A stretch of DNA of 64,000 nt from Pollutimonas sp963712655 (GTDB lineage Bacteria; Pseudomonadota; Gammaproteobacteria; Burkholderiales; Burkholderiaceae_B), in NCBI GenBank assembly GCA_963712655.1, contig CAVQIT010000008.1, positions 1 to 64,000 on the forward strand, written 5' to 3'. A program made the position numbers and the translations under genes. The notes below the pieces were generated by a model that had not been told where the DNA came from, did not search any database, and was given only the letters and a program-made list of their open reading frames with translations. Shown one piece after another: positions 29,764-38,259 of the stretch; the stretch's first letter is position 1, and every line of letters begins with the position of its first letter.

Positions 29764-30159
29764 TCAATCCAGCGTGAACATGGGAACGACGGCGCCCTCT
29801 GCGCCAGCCGGCACAAACACCACTGAAACCCTGTCCCCAATTGATAACTTATCGAAATCGCAGTTGACAATATTGGTAAGCAAGGTCGGGCCTTCATCCA
29901 GGGTCACATATGCCGCGGCAAAAGGCTGTGCCGCCCGGCGCATCACACTATAGGTATAGATGGCGGCTTTGCCGCTGGCTTCCCGCCAGGCAGTTTCGCC
30001 ACCGCAGAATGGGCAGATCGAACGCGGATACCAATGCGCCTGCTTGCACGAAACGCAGCAGCGTATCAAGAACTTTCCTTGCCTGGCCGCTGTCCAGAAC
30101 GTCTGGGTTTCGGGATTGGAAAGAGGTGCCGGAATTGTTCTCGTCGATAAAGGATCCAT
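29764..30159 (-). CDS. DUF35 Zn-ribbon/OB-fold protein, thiolase or aldolase partner
   Basis: 131 residues: N-terminal rubredoxin-like Zn ribbon with CVSC (about 34-37) and CPFC (about 49-52), then an OB fold (about 60-131). DUF35 proteins bind CoA and pair with thiolase-like enzymes; ChsH2's DUF35 domain activates the Ltp2 retro-aldolase in steroid side-chain breakdown. Start MDPLS at 30159, adjacent to the thiolase-like gene stop at 30162, implying coupled translation. Confidence 0.85.
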   Translation of the reverse strand: MDPLSTRTIPAPLSNPETQTFWTAARQGKFLIRCCVSCKQAHWYPRSICPFCGGETAWREASGKAAIYTYSVMRRAAQPFAAAYVTLDEGPTLLTNIVNCDFDKLSIGDRVSVVFVPAGAEGAVVPMFTLD

Positions 30160-30161
30160 GA

Positions 30162-31334
30162 CTATTCTCGCTCCATGATCAAGGTCGCGCTGCCGTGGCG
30201 CGCAGCCAATTGCCCGCCAGTGCCATGGGCTAGCGCAAGCCGGCAATCGGGGACCTGCACCGCGGGATGGGCCTCAACGCGCAGCTGGCGCACCGCTTCT
30301 ATAATTTTCGTCATGCCGCCGCGATTGCCGGGATGGTTATTGCAAAGTCCGCCCCCATCGGTATTCACAGGCAGCTTTCCTATCCCGGAAATCAAGTTTC
30401 CATCGGCGACAAATTTCCCGCCCTCGCCCTTCTTGCAAAAGCCAAGATCCTCCAATTGCATCAGCACCGTTATCGTGAAACTATCGTATATGCTGGCATA
30501 CTGGATATCGGCAGGTTCCACACCAGCCTCCGCAAACGCCTGGGCTCCCGACACGACGGCACCGGAATATGTGAGGTCAAAATATCCCCCGCTCAAATGC
30601 TTGACGGTCTCACCGGCACCGCGGATTTTCACAAGCGGGCGAGCCAGGCTTCGAGCGATCTCGGGGCGCGCCACCACCACGGCTCCTCCTCCATCCGTAA
30701 TGACGCAGCAGTCAAGACGATGCAAAGGGTCGGCCACCACAGGCGAAGCCAGCACATCGTCGACCGTTAGCACCTTGCGCAGCATGGCATTGGGATTGAA
30801 GCTCGCGTGCTGTGACGCCGCCACCTTGATCCATGCCAACTGTTCGCTGGTCGTGCCGTACTCATGCATATGACGCAGTGCGCACATGCCATAGCCATTG
30901 ACATTACTCAGACCGTAAGGGTATTCCCACTGGAAATCCGGTTGGGCAGGATTGCGCACCTTAGCCTGCAGCCCGGTGGCGACTCCTTCGCTGCGCGGAC
31001 GCCCCGCCAAGGTGACGAGGGCGATATCGCATTGTCCCATCGCGATTGCCTGCGCGGCATGGCTTACCAGCGAAAGGTACGATGCCCCGCCAATATCGGT
31101 GGAGTCGACATGCCTGACATTCAAGTTCAGGTATTCGACCATGGACGTGGGGCCCATGCCCGGCGCATCGCCGGAACAGAAATAGCCGTCCACATCGCGG
31201 CGCTCCAGACCGGCGTCCTGCAGCGCTCCCCATGCCACTTCGGCATGCAATTGCGCTGTGGACGCGTCGGGCGCATGACGGGTCGGATGTTCGTAAGCGC
31301 CTACGATATAGGCTTTGCCGTTGATAGTCATCAC
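30162..31334 (-). CDS. Thiolase-like (SCP-2/Ltp2 class) acyl-CoA C-C bond enzyme without the nucleophilic Cys
   Basis: 390 residues of the non-decarboxylating thiolase superfamily: MMTINGKAYIVGAYEHPTR at the N-terminus, SIYDSFTITVLMQLEDLG and NTDGGGLCNNHPGNRGG near the C-terminus. At the position of the usual active-site Cys the sequence is DIGGASYLSLV, with no Cys. That argues against classical thiolysis and fits the Ltp2-type aldolases that need a DUF35 partner, which is encoded next. Overlaps the MaoC gene upstream (31331-31334). Substrate unknown. Confidence 0.82.
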   Translation of the reverse strand: MMTINGKAYIVGAYEHPTRHAPDASTAQLHAEVAWGALQDAGLERRDVDGYFCSGDAPGMGPTSMVEYLNLNVRHVDSTDIGGASYLSLVSHAAQAIAMGQCDIALVTLAGRPRSEGVATGLQAKVRNPAQPDFQWEYPYGLSNVNGYGMCALRHMHEYGTTSEQLAWIKVAASQHASFNPNAMLRKVLTVDDVLASPVVADPLHRLDCCVITDGGGAVVVARPEIARSLARPLVKIRGAGETVKHLSGGYFDLTYSGAVVSGAQAFAEAGVEPADIQYASIYDSFTITVLMQLEDLGFCKKGEGGKFVADGNLISGIGKLPVNTDGGGLCNNHPGNRGGMTKIIEAVRQLRVEAHPAVQVPDCRLALAHGTGGQLAARHGSATLIMERE

Positions 31335-31756
31335 TGGCCGCCCCGTTGTTTCAGACCATTCGGAACGGCCTTCGCCTTGCCTTGCAGCACTGTTTTCTCC
31401 CCGACGCTGGCCTGCAAATCGAAACCCAGCGCGCCGTTTTTCCTGTCCACCAAAGTCACCGTAACCGTGACGCTGTCTCCCGCCAGGACAGGGGCGAGGA
31501 AGCGCGCCGACAGCTCGGTGATAGAGACATCAGGGCCTATTGTTTGCGCCACGCAGGAAGCCGCGAATCCCATTGTCAACATGCCGTGGGCAAGCACGCC
31601 TTCCAATCCGGCTTCGCATGCAAAAGGATAGTCGAAATGTATGCGATTGAAGTCCCCGGAGGCGCCAGCATACTTGACCAATTGCGTCGTGCTTATCGGC
31701 CCGTGGGTCGTCTGGCGCCGCTGTCCGACGGCCATATCCTGTATATCATTACTCAT
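31331..31756 (-). CDS. MaoC-like (R)-hydratase/dehydratase
   Basis: 141 residues, single hot-dog domain with the hydratase motif GASGDFNRIHFD (Asp and His in D-F-N-R-I-H) and EGVLAHGMLTMGF. Likely hydrates a 2-enoyl-CoA. The start overlaps the thiolase-like gene downstream and lies 25 bases from the second MaoC gene, suggesting that the two form a heteromeric hydratase. Confidence 0.87.
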   Translation of the reverse strand: MSNDIQDMAVGQRRQTTHGPISTTQLVKYAGASGDFNRIHFDYPFACEAGLEGVLAHGMLTMGFAASCVAQTIGPDVSITELSARFLAPVLAGDSVTVTVTLVDRKNGALGFDLQASVGEKTVLQGKAKAVPNGLKQRGGQ

Positions 31757-31780
31757 TCTGATTCCCTTGAAAACGCGCGG

Positions 31781-32239
31781 TCAGGCCGCGGACAAGCGGC
31801 CAGCCGCCCGGTAAATCACCACACGGCCATTGGCGACCACCAAGTCGCCCCGCGCATCGACAGCGCGCAACTCTTGCACCAAGAGAAACATGGTGCCGCT
31901 GCGCCCGACCTTCTCGTCCACCCGTACGAAATGCAGCCGGCATGTGAGCACATCGCCCGACACGACAGGGCGCGCATACTTGAAGTATTGTTCACCTGCA
32001 AGTATGCGGCCCTCGTCCAGACCGCGCAGCCAAAGCTGACGCTGCGGAGGACGAAAGCTCGCCGGAAATGTCGGCGGCGCCACCAATCCCCCATACCCTT
32101 TGCTTCGCGCAAAATGCTCATCATGCGCCAGGGGATTGTCATCGCCGATGGCATCGGCGAAAGCGCGTATCGCGCCCTTTTCCACTTCGACGACAAAAGA
32201 TGGGGTGGCGCTGCCGACCAAAGACCAGTCCAGTTCCAT
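31781..32239 (-). CDS. FAS1-like/MaoC N-terminal-type dehydratase domain protein
   Basis: 152 residues, single hot-dog fold of the MaoC_dehydratas_N type: FVVEVEKGAIRAFADAIGDDNPLAHDE, GGLVAPPTFPASF, and a C-terminal strand pattern ending VVIYRAAGR. It keeps a DDNPLAH stretch, so it might be catalytic or structural. Paired with the MaoC gene just downstream. Equivalent to the N-terminal domain of ChsH2-like proteins, here unfused from DUF35. Confidence 0.82.
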   Translation of the reverse strand: MELDWSLVGSATPSFVVEVEKGAIRAFADAIGDDNPLAHDEHFARSKGYGGLVAPPTFPASFRPPQRQLWLRGLDEGRILAGEQYFKYARPVVSGDVLTCRLHFVRVDEKVGRSGTMFLLVQELRAVDARGDLVVANGRVVIYRAAGRLSAA

Positions 32240-32260
32240 TGCTACTCCTTACTCAATCAG

Positions 32261-34486
32261 TTAAAGCCGCAACTCGGGCGCGGCAGACGCGGACTGCTTC
32301 AATACAATCAGGGCATCAAGGGCCAGCAGTCCTTTCTTGCGCTTATCCAGGACCAGCGGGTTGACATCGATTTCGCTTATAAGATCAGCATTCGCATGGG
32401 CAAACTGACTGAGCCGCACCAACAGCCGCGCGAGTTCGCCGCGATCCACTGCTGCTTGCCCGCGCACTCCCTGCAATAACCGGCCACCGCGCAATCCATC
32501 GATCATGTTCATTGCCTCCCATTGATCGAAAGGCGCCGCACGCATCGAGACATCCTGCAGGATTTCCACAAAAATGCCCCCAAGGCCCAGCACAACCACG
32601 GGGCCAAACTCGGCGTCCGACGTAACGCCCAGGATCAGCTCGGTACCGGGATCCGCCATTTCCTGCACCAGCACCTTGCCGTGCCCCGGTGCCGTCTGGC
32701 TCATAACGGCCATCGCCTGTGCAAAAGCCTGACGAACACCTGCGGGCTCGTTGACTCCCAGGAATACCAGTCCCAACTCGGTCTTGTGCAGGATCTGTGG
32801 ATGCTCGCCCTTGAGCGCCACCGGATAGCCTATGGACTGGGCCGCAGCCAGGGCCTGTTCTACGCTTTCCGCGCCTTGCTCGCGGGTAACGGGAAAGCCC
32901 ACCAGATAAAGAATATGCTTGCTCTCGCGTTCGGTAAGAGCGCTGCGCCCGGCCGCGACATACTGCCGCAGTAATAGCCCGGCCTTGGCCAGGCTTCCAT
33001 CTGTGTCGTCGGCGATGGCTGGCGGCAAGTCAGCGTCGCGGCCACGGCAATAGCTATCCAGCGCGTGGATCGCCGCCGCTGCGCGCGATGGCGTGCGGAA
33101 AACCGGCAGATTGCTTTGCATTAGCAAACGCCAGCCTTCCCCTTCGAAATCGCCGCCCGCCCACACCACCACAATGATCTTGCCCGACCTCTGCGCGATA
33201 TCGATGAAATCGCGGATCGCCGCCTCATAGGTCCGCGCCACGGTAATAATGGGCACAACGATTTCAATGGCTTCGTCGTCCAGCAACACGCTCGCGCATC
33301 GTCCCCAGAATCCATCGTCGCCTATTGTGCGGGCAGTCGTATCCAAGGGATTTTGAAAATTGCCGTCAAATCCCAACTCCCGTGCAATAGCAGCCTGCGT
33401 GCTCCGCGAGAATGCCGGAAAGACAAGTCCGGCGAGCGAAGCGTGATCGGCGAAGAGGCCGATATGCCCACCTGAAATCGATAGCGCGGCGCAATGAGCC
33501 CCAGGGTTCTTGAACGTCTTGAGCTTACCCCCGCGCCGCAATTTGGCGAGCATGGCAGCGATCTGGTAAAAATCGTCCACATCGTTGGCGCAAATAGCGC
33601 CGTATTGCGCGCACACCGCCTCGAACACCGCCGCGGAACCCGCCAACGCGCCAGTGTGCGAGGCGGCCATCGTCTTGCCCAGCTCGGTGCGGCCGGATTT
33701 CAAGACAACCACAGGCTTGCCGACTGCCTTCGCTTCTTGCAGCGCATTAAAGAAAGCCGTCTTGTCGCGCACCGCCTCCACCGTCATGGCAATGACATCG
33801 GTGGCGTCATCGGCAATCAGGTATCGGACGATATCTATCGTGTCCAGATCGGCTTCATTACCGGTGGTCACAATATGACTGAACGAAATACCCTCTTCCA
33901 GCGCGCTATACAGAATCGTGGCCAGCCCCAGGCCACCGCTCTGGGATACCAGGCCTATGCCGCCCCGGGGAATATCCGGCCAACTCGCGGCTGCGGCCGA
34001 CGACACGCAAACGCGATTCACCATATTGATGAAACCGATGCAATTCGGCCCCAGCACCCGCACGCCCGCAACGCGGGCTCTCGCCAGCATGCTTTCTTGC
34101 ATGGCTTCGCCCTGAGCATCACCTCGCTCGGCAAAGCCCGCGCTCGAAACCACCATGAGCCTGACGCGCTTTTCTCGACATTGCTCCAGGACAGCTTCGA
34201 TATGCTCGGCAGCCAAGGCATATACAACACAATCCACCTCGCCCGGCACTGCGGCCAGATCAGGATAGCAGGGCAAGCCGCCAATTGTGTCGCGGCCCGG
34301 GTTCACCGGGTAAATGGCCCCGCGGTAGCCTTGGCGCAGCAAGCTGGGGATAATCTTGCCGCTGAACCTTTCGGGATTGGCCGAAGCCCCCACGACGGCA
34401 ATCGATTTCGGATTGAAAAGCCTGGCCACTTCCGCAGGCGCCATGCGCATGCGTGCCGTGGACATTAGTTGATTGTTTAAGTCCAT
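32261..34486 (-). CDS. Acyl-CoA synthetase, NDP-forming (acetate-CoA ligase family)
   Basis: About 741 residues: CoA-binding domain (SIAVVGASANPERFSGKI, residues about 25-150), succinyl-CoA-synthetase-like flavodoxin domains with SHTGALAGSAAVFEA (the phospho-His type region), and a C-terminal ATP-grasp domain (about 510-740, SKHILYLVGFPVTREQ; EMADPGTELILGVTSD; EIDVNPLVL). Activates a carboxylic acid to its CoA ester at the start of the pathway. Start MDLNNQ at 34486; longer frame upstream is not conserved. Confidence 0.88.
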   Translation of the reverse strand: MDLNNQLMSTARMRMAPAEVARLFNPKSIAVVGASANPERFSGKIIPSLLRQGYRGAIYPVNPGRDTIGGLPCYPDLAAVPGEVDCVVYALAAEHIEAVLEQCREKRVRLMVVSSAGFAERGDAQGEAMQESMLARARVAGVRVLGPNCIGFINMVNRVCVSSAAAASWPDIPRGGIGLVSQSGGLGLATILYSALEEGISFSHIVTTGNEADLDTIDIVRYLIADDATDVIAMTVEAVRDKTAFFNALQEAKAVGKPVVVLKSGRTELGKTMAASHTGALAGSAAVFEAVCAQYGAICANDVDDFYQIAAMLAKLRRGGKLKTFKNPGAHCAALSISGGHIGLFADHASLAGLVFPAFSRSTQAAIARELGFDGNFQNPLDTTARTIGDDGFWGRCASVLLDDEAIEIVVPIITVARTYEAAIRDFIDIAQRSGKIIVVVWAGGDFEGEGWRLLMQSNLPVFRTPSRAAAAIHALDSYCRGRDADLPPAIADDTDGSLAKAGLLLRQYVAAGRSALTERESKHILYLVGFPVTREQGAESVEQALAAAQSIGYPVALKGEHPQILHKTELGLVFLGVNEPAGVRQAFAQAMAVMSQTAPGHGKVLVQEMADPGTELILGVTSDAEFGPVVVLGLGGIFVEILQDVSMRAAPFDQWEAMNMIDGLRGGRLLQGVRGQAAVDRGELARLLVRLSQFAHANADLISEIDVNPLVLDKRKKGLLALDALIVLKQSASAAPELRL

Positions 34487-34505
34487 TTTCCAACTTACCT
34501 TGGAT

Positions 34506-35378
34506 TTAATCTTTGTTGCCGACCGACTGCAACTCTGATGCGACAGAAGAACGGAACATCGTGCGCATATTCTCGACCGACCAGCCACCGAAGACGAATG
34601 CCTCGGCCACCTCCCGGGGGTGCGACCATAAAGACAGTTTGTCGCCTCCAATACCTATTACTTGGCCGCTGATCCAGTCGGCCTCGTCGCTGGCCAGATA
34701 GACGACGGCCGGCGCGACCTGCTCAGGAGAACCACGGCGCACTACCGAGGTATCCGCCCACGATGCGTCTTTCTTTTTCCTGATGTGCTCTGGAATGCTG
34801 TTGGTCATGTCGGTAACGGCGCGCGGACTGATGGCGTTGACTGTGATGCCGAACTTCGAAACCTCCTGGCATAGCGTGCGGGTCAAGCCCAGCACGCCCG
34901 CCTTGGCGGCGGCATAATTCGCCTGGCCTATGCTGCCGCGCAAGCCCGAGCGCGATGCGATATTGATAATCCGACCGCCCTCCCCAATGCGGCGCATTTC
35001 CCTTACCGCCGCCCTGGCGCAGGCAAATGTGCCCTTGAGGCATACGGCAATGACTTGGTCCCATTCGGCCTCGGTCATGTTGAAGCTCATGCGGTCGCGC
35101 AGGATGCCCGCATTGTTGACCAGGATGTCTATCCGGCCGTAGGCATCGATAGCCGCCTGAACCGCGGCATCGGCCCCGCCGAACGTGGAGATATCCGAAT
35201 GCTGCGCGATGGCGCGCCCACCCGAGGCAGCAATGGCCTGCGCTACCTCATCGGCCTTTTCATGATTGATATCATTGACGATGACACTGGCACCGACATC
35301 GGCCAGCGCTCGGGCGAGAGTCGCTCCTATGCCCTGACCTGCACCGGTCACAAGCGCGACTTTATTAGAAAGCAACAT
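34506..35378 (-). CDS. Short-chain dehydrogenase/reductase (active-site complete)
   Basis: 290 residues: TGAGQGIGATLA (cofactor loop), NNAGIL, NIASRSG (Ser) and YAAAK (Tyr, Lys) are all intact. The C-terminal extension (SLWSHPREVAEAFVFGGWSVENM) resembles the tail of SDRs that act on 3-hydroxyacyl-CoA. Likely oxidises the hydroxyacyl-CoA made by the MaoC pair, or a carbinol. Second gene of the operon, after the Bug receptor. Confidence 0.85.
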   Translation of the reverse strand: MLLSNKVALVTGAGQGIGATLARALADVGASVIVNDINHEKADEVAQAIAASGGRAIAQHSDISTFGGADAAVQAAIDAYGRIDILVNNAGILRDRMSFNMTEAEWDQVIAVCLKGTFACARAAVREMRRIGEGGRIINIASRSGLRGSIGQANYAAAKAGVLGLTRTLCQEVSKFGITVNAISPRAVTDMTNSIPEHIRKKKDASWADTSVVRRGSPEQVAPAVVYLASDEADWISGQVIGIGGDKLSLWSHPREVAEAFVFGGWSVENMRTMFRSSVASELQSVGNKD

Positions 35379-35415
35379 GATAGTTTTCCTTAGTTGTAGG
35401 CAGCGTTCGGTCAGC

Positions 35416-36396
35416 TCAGCTTGGTTGAATCTTCAAGTCCCGGATGATTTTGCCGAAGCGCTTTATCTCGGAATTGATGAAAGTCGCCAGCTCGGCCGAA
35501 GTCATATATATGGCTTCAGCGCCTAGGCTCGCCATCGTCTGCTTGACGTCTTCTTTACTCTGGCTTGCCTTGATCGCCAGATTCAATTTCTCGATGGTCT
35601 CGGCCGAGACGCCGGCGCGAGTCACCAAGGCGTACCATTGCATGAACTCGAGATCTTTCAGTCCCGCCTCAGCCAAGGTGGGCACGTCCGGGAGCGAAGC
35701 CAGCCGCTGCTTGTTGGCCACCGCGATGATCTTGATTCGTCCCGACTCCATTTGCGGCGCGGCCGACGCAACGCCCACGAATGCCATAGACACTTGTCCG
35801 CCCATGGCATCGGTCACGGCAGGCGCATCGCCCTTATAGGGAACATGAACCATGTCCAGGCCAGTAGCGGCTTTGAATGCTTCGCCGGCCATGTGTCCCG
35901 TTCCGCCCACACCGCTGCTGCCGAAGGACAATTTCGACGGATGCTTTTTGCCATAAGCGATGAGTTCCTGGACAGTATTGATGTTCAAAGCCTTGTTGAC
36001 TGCCAGCACAATAGGCACCGCGCCGACCATGCCGACCGGAGCGAAGTCCTTCAAGGCGTCGTAGCTGAGATTGGCGTAAAGCGTGGGATTGGTGCCGTGA
36101 GTGGCGCTGTTGCCCATCAAAAGCATGTACCCATCCGGAGCGGACTTGGCGACGTAGCTTGCCCCCACAATGCCATTCGCCCCGGCTCGGTTTTCGGCGA
36201 CCACATTAGCCTTGAGCTCTTCCGCGATGTTCTTGGCCATCAAGCGACTAAGACTGTCATTCGCGCCGCCAGCGGCATACGGCGAGATAATTTGTATAGG
36301 CTTATCCGGATATTCAGCGTGCGCAACGGCGGCTCCGAATCCAAGACCCATGGCCGCCGCAAATCGCAATGCCCCGCATATATATGCAATGCGCAT
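35416..36396 (-). CDS. Bug/TctC-type periplasmic substrate-binding receptor (acyl-CoA operon)
   Basis: 326 residues: signal peptide (FAAAMGLGFGAAVAHAEYP), then the Bug fold with PIQIISPYAAGGANDSLSR, VVAENRAGANGIVGA and YGKKHPSKLSFGSSGVGG. Binds small carboxylates for tripartite tricarboxylate transporters; no tctA/tctB is nearby, which is usual for Bug genes. First gene of the minus-strand operon, adjacent to the AraC regulator; probably senses or delivers the operon's substrate. Confidence 0.9.
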   Translation of the reverse strand: MRIAYICGALRFAAAMGLGFGAAVAHAEYPDKPIQIISPYAAGGANDSLSRLMAKNIAEELKANVVAENRAGANGIVGASYVAKSAPDGYMLLMGNSATHGTNPTLYANLSYDALKDFAPVGMVGAVPIVLAVNKALNINTVQELIAYGKKHPSKLSFGSSGVGGTGHMAGEAFKAATGLDMVHVPYKGDAPAVTDAMGGQVSMAFVGVASAAPQMESGRIKIIAVANKQRLASLPDVPTLAEAGLKDLEFMQWYALVTRAGVSAETIEKLNLAIKASQSKEDVKQTMASLGAEAIYMTSAELATFINSEIKRFGKIIRDLKIQPS

Positions 36397-36537
36397 ATCT
36401 TCCTCCTTTAAGGATTGATGATGTATTGGTATCTCGTCTCTAAATGGGACGATAGGAGGAAGTATTGGTGATAGGCGAAGGTTTTACTTGTACGATCTTG
36501 CGCTTGCGGAAGAATCGTTTCTACCTGCCTTGAGCAC

Positions 36538-37383
36538 TCAATGCTTAGCGCAAGAAACGTAACGCTTAGGCGGTACGCCGACAATGCGCCGGAAATGGCG
36601 GGTGAAGTGGCTTTGGTCGAAGAACCCGGCTTCCAGGGCCGCGTCGGTGACCGACATGCCCCTGAGCAGCAACGATTTGGCGCGCTCTACCCTAACTTGC
36701 GTCTGGAATGCATGGGGAGGCATGCCTACGTCGTTCGCAAAGATGCGATTCAGATAATAAGGACTGACGCGAGCCACGTCCGACAGTTCCGCCAGGGTAA
36801 TATTTTCGGCGAATCTGTCCTGAACGTATTCGCGTATCGTCCGGGTCCTTGCCGCATTTCCCTGGATATTTTCCGGACTGGTCCGGACAGACCCGAAACG
36901 CAGCACCAACTGCGCCAGCGCCGATAACAGGGCCGAGTCTTTTTCCAGTGTCGACGCAACAGCGCTGGTCATCCTGTGCATGGCGAGGAACCGGGCAATG
37001 AAGGCCTCGTCGGTAATGACCAGATTATCGAAATGCGGGTGCCCGCTGTCGTGCTTCGCGACCATGGATGCAATTTCGCGCATTTTCTCGATATCGACGA
37101 ATATCAGCCTGGATATCGCCGAACAGGATCGTACGCTGGTTTTGGGTGCGCTATGCACCTGCCCCGGGTGAAATAGCACAATCGAACCTGGCGGCGCGTA
37201 CCATGCCTTGCCGTCGCATAGATATTCACCCGGATCGCGCGTCGTCACACCAATCTGGTACGTGTCATGCGCATGTTTCGGGATTGCATGAGGCTGTCCG
37301 CGATGCAGTTCGAACGCAACGCCCCTGGCTTGCCAACCGTTGATCTGACGAACGCCGAGGCTGGTTTTATTATGCGTGGCCAT
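36538..37383 (-). CDS. AraC-family transcriptional regulator with cupin sensor
   Basis: About 281 residues: N-terminal cupin-like effector domain (HDTYQIGVTTRDPGEYLCDG, VLFHPGQVHS) and two C-terminal HTHs (ITLAELSDVARVSPYYLNRIF; MSVTDAALEAGFFDQSHFTRHFRRIVGVPP). Sits directly upstream of the acyl-CoA operon on the same strand and probably activates it. ATG at 37383 (MATHNK) preferred; an in-frame ATG at 37419 is possible. Confidence 0.87.
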   Translation of the reverse strand: MATHNKTSLGVRQINGWQARGVAFELHRGQPHAIPKHAHDTYQIGVTTRDPGEYLCDGKAWYAPPGSIVLFHPGQVHSAPKTSVRSCSAISRLIFVDIEKMREIASMVAKHDSGHPHFDNLVITDEAFIARFLAMHRMTSAVASTLEKDSALLSALAQLVLRFGSVRTSPENIQGNAARTRTIREYVQDRFAENITLAELSDVARVSPYYLNRIFANDVGMPPHAFQTQVRVERAKSLLLRGMSVTDAALEAGFFDQSHFTRHFRRIVGVPPKRYVSCAKH

Positions 37384-37424
37384 GCTGGACTTCCCTTCTC
37401 CTCTATCGCAACAATTCAATTCAA

Positions 37425-37438
37425 ATTGTATACAATAG
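37425..37438. promoter_or_regulatory. GntR-type operator attgtatacaat between AraC and GntR genes
   Basis: Perfect 12-base palindrome attgtatacaat at 37425-37436; tgtatacaatag (37427-37438) is repeated before tcuA. It lies 42 bases from the AraC start and 110 from the GntR start, well placed for autoregulation by the FCD-type GntR protein. Confidence 0.6.
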
Positions 37439-37548
37439 AATACCGCAAAGCTTAACGTAAAGACATCTGCCTACAATTCGTCGCTGATGATGCGCCGATA
37501 TTAGGCGCTACACTGCCATAGCCTCCAACCGAACAATAGATTCCCCCC

Positions 37549-38250
37549 ATGGCATCCGACTCTTCAGAAACACGGCTGCGCCGCGGCATATCGCGCAGCG
37601 ACCAAGCTTATCAATTCATCATTGAAGGTATTCAATCGGGGCGGCTTGCGCCGGGCACGCGGCTGCGTGAAATCGAATTGGCCGAAACCATCGGCGTGAG
37701 CCGCACCCCCTTGCGGGAAGCGCTGGGCCGTCTGCAAATGGAAGGCCTGGCCGTCAACGATCCTGCTCGCGGCCTGGTCGTCACCGAACTTGATCATTCG
37801 ATGACCAGCGAGCTCTACATCATGCGCGAAGTGCTGGAAGGCACCGCCGCCCGCCTGGCGGCGCGCCATGCGTCGGATGTGGAAATCGATTTCCTGCGCG
37901 AGATCAATCAGCGCGATGCGTTGCCGGCAACGCCGGAAGACCTGGCCGCAAACAACCGGCTGTTTCACACCACGCTGTACCGCTGCGCCCATAACCGCTA
38001 TTTAGTAAGAACCCTGAACTCGCTGCAGGAATCGATGATGTTGCTGGGCCGCACCACACTGGCCGCTCCCGGACGGGCGCAGAGCTCGCAAGCCGAACAT
38101 CTGGCCATCGTGGAAGCCCTTGCCAGGCGCGACCCGGAAGCGGCCGAACTGGCCGCGCGCGCCCATATCGTTTCCGCCTATCGCATCCGCCTGGACGACC
38201 TTTTCGATAAGCCCCGGCCGGCCGCACGCTCGCGCTTGGCCGGCGAATAG
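37549..38250 (+). CDS. GntR-family transcriptional regulator, FCD type
   Basis: 233 residues: N-terminal winged HTH (about 15-80, RSDQAYQFIIEGIQSGRLAPGTRLREIELAETIGVSRTPLREAL) and a helical FCD effector domain (about 90-215). FCD members respond to small carboxylates and bind tgtataca-like operators, two of which are in this window. Convergent with the transporter gene downstream. Confidence 0.88.
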   Translation: MASDSSETRLRRGISRSDQAYQFIIEGIQSGRLAPGTRLREIELAETIGVSRTPLREALGRLQMEGLAVNDPARGLVVTELDHSMTSELYIMREVLEGTAARLAARHASDVEIDFLREINQRDALPATPEDLAANNRLFHTTLYRCAHNRYLVRTLNSLQESMMLLGRTTLAAPGRAQSSQAEHLAIVEALARRDPEAAELAARAHIVSAYRIRLDDLFDKPRPAARSRLAGE

Positions 38251-38259
38251 GCGCGAGGC

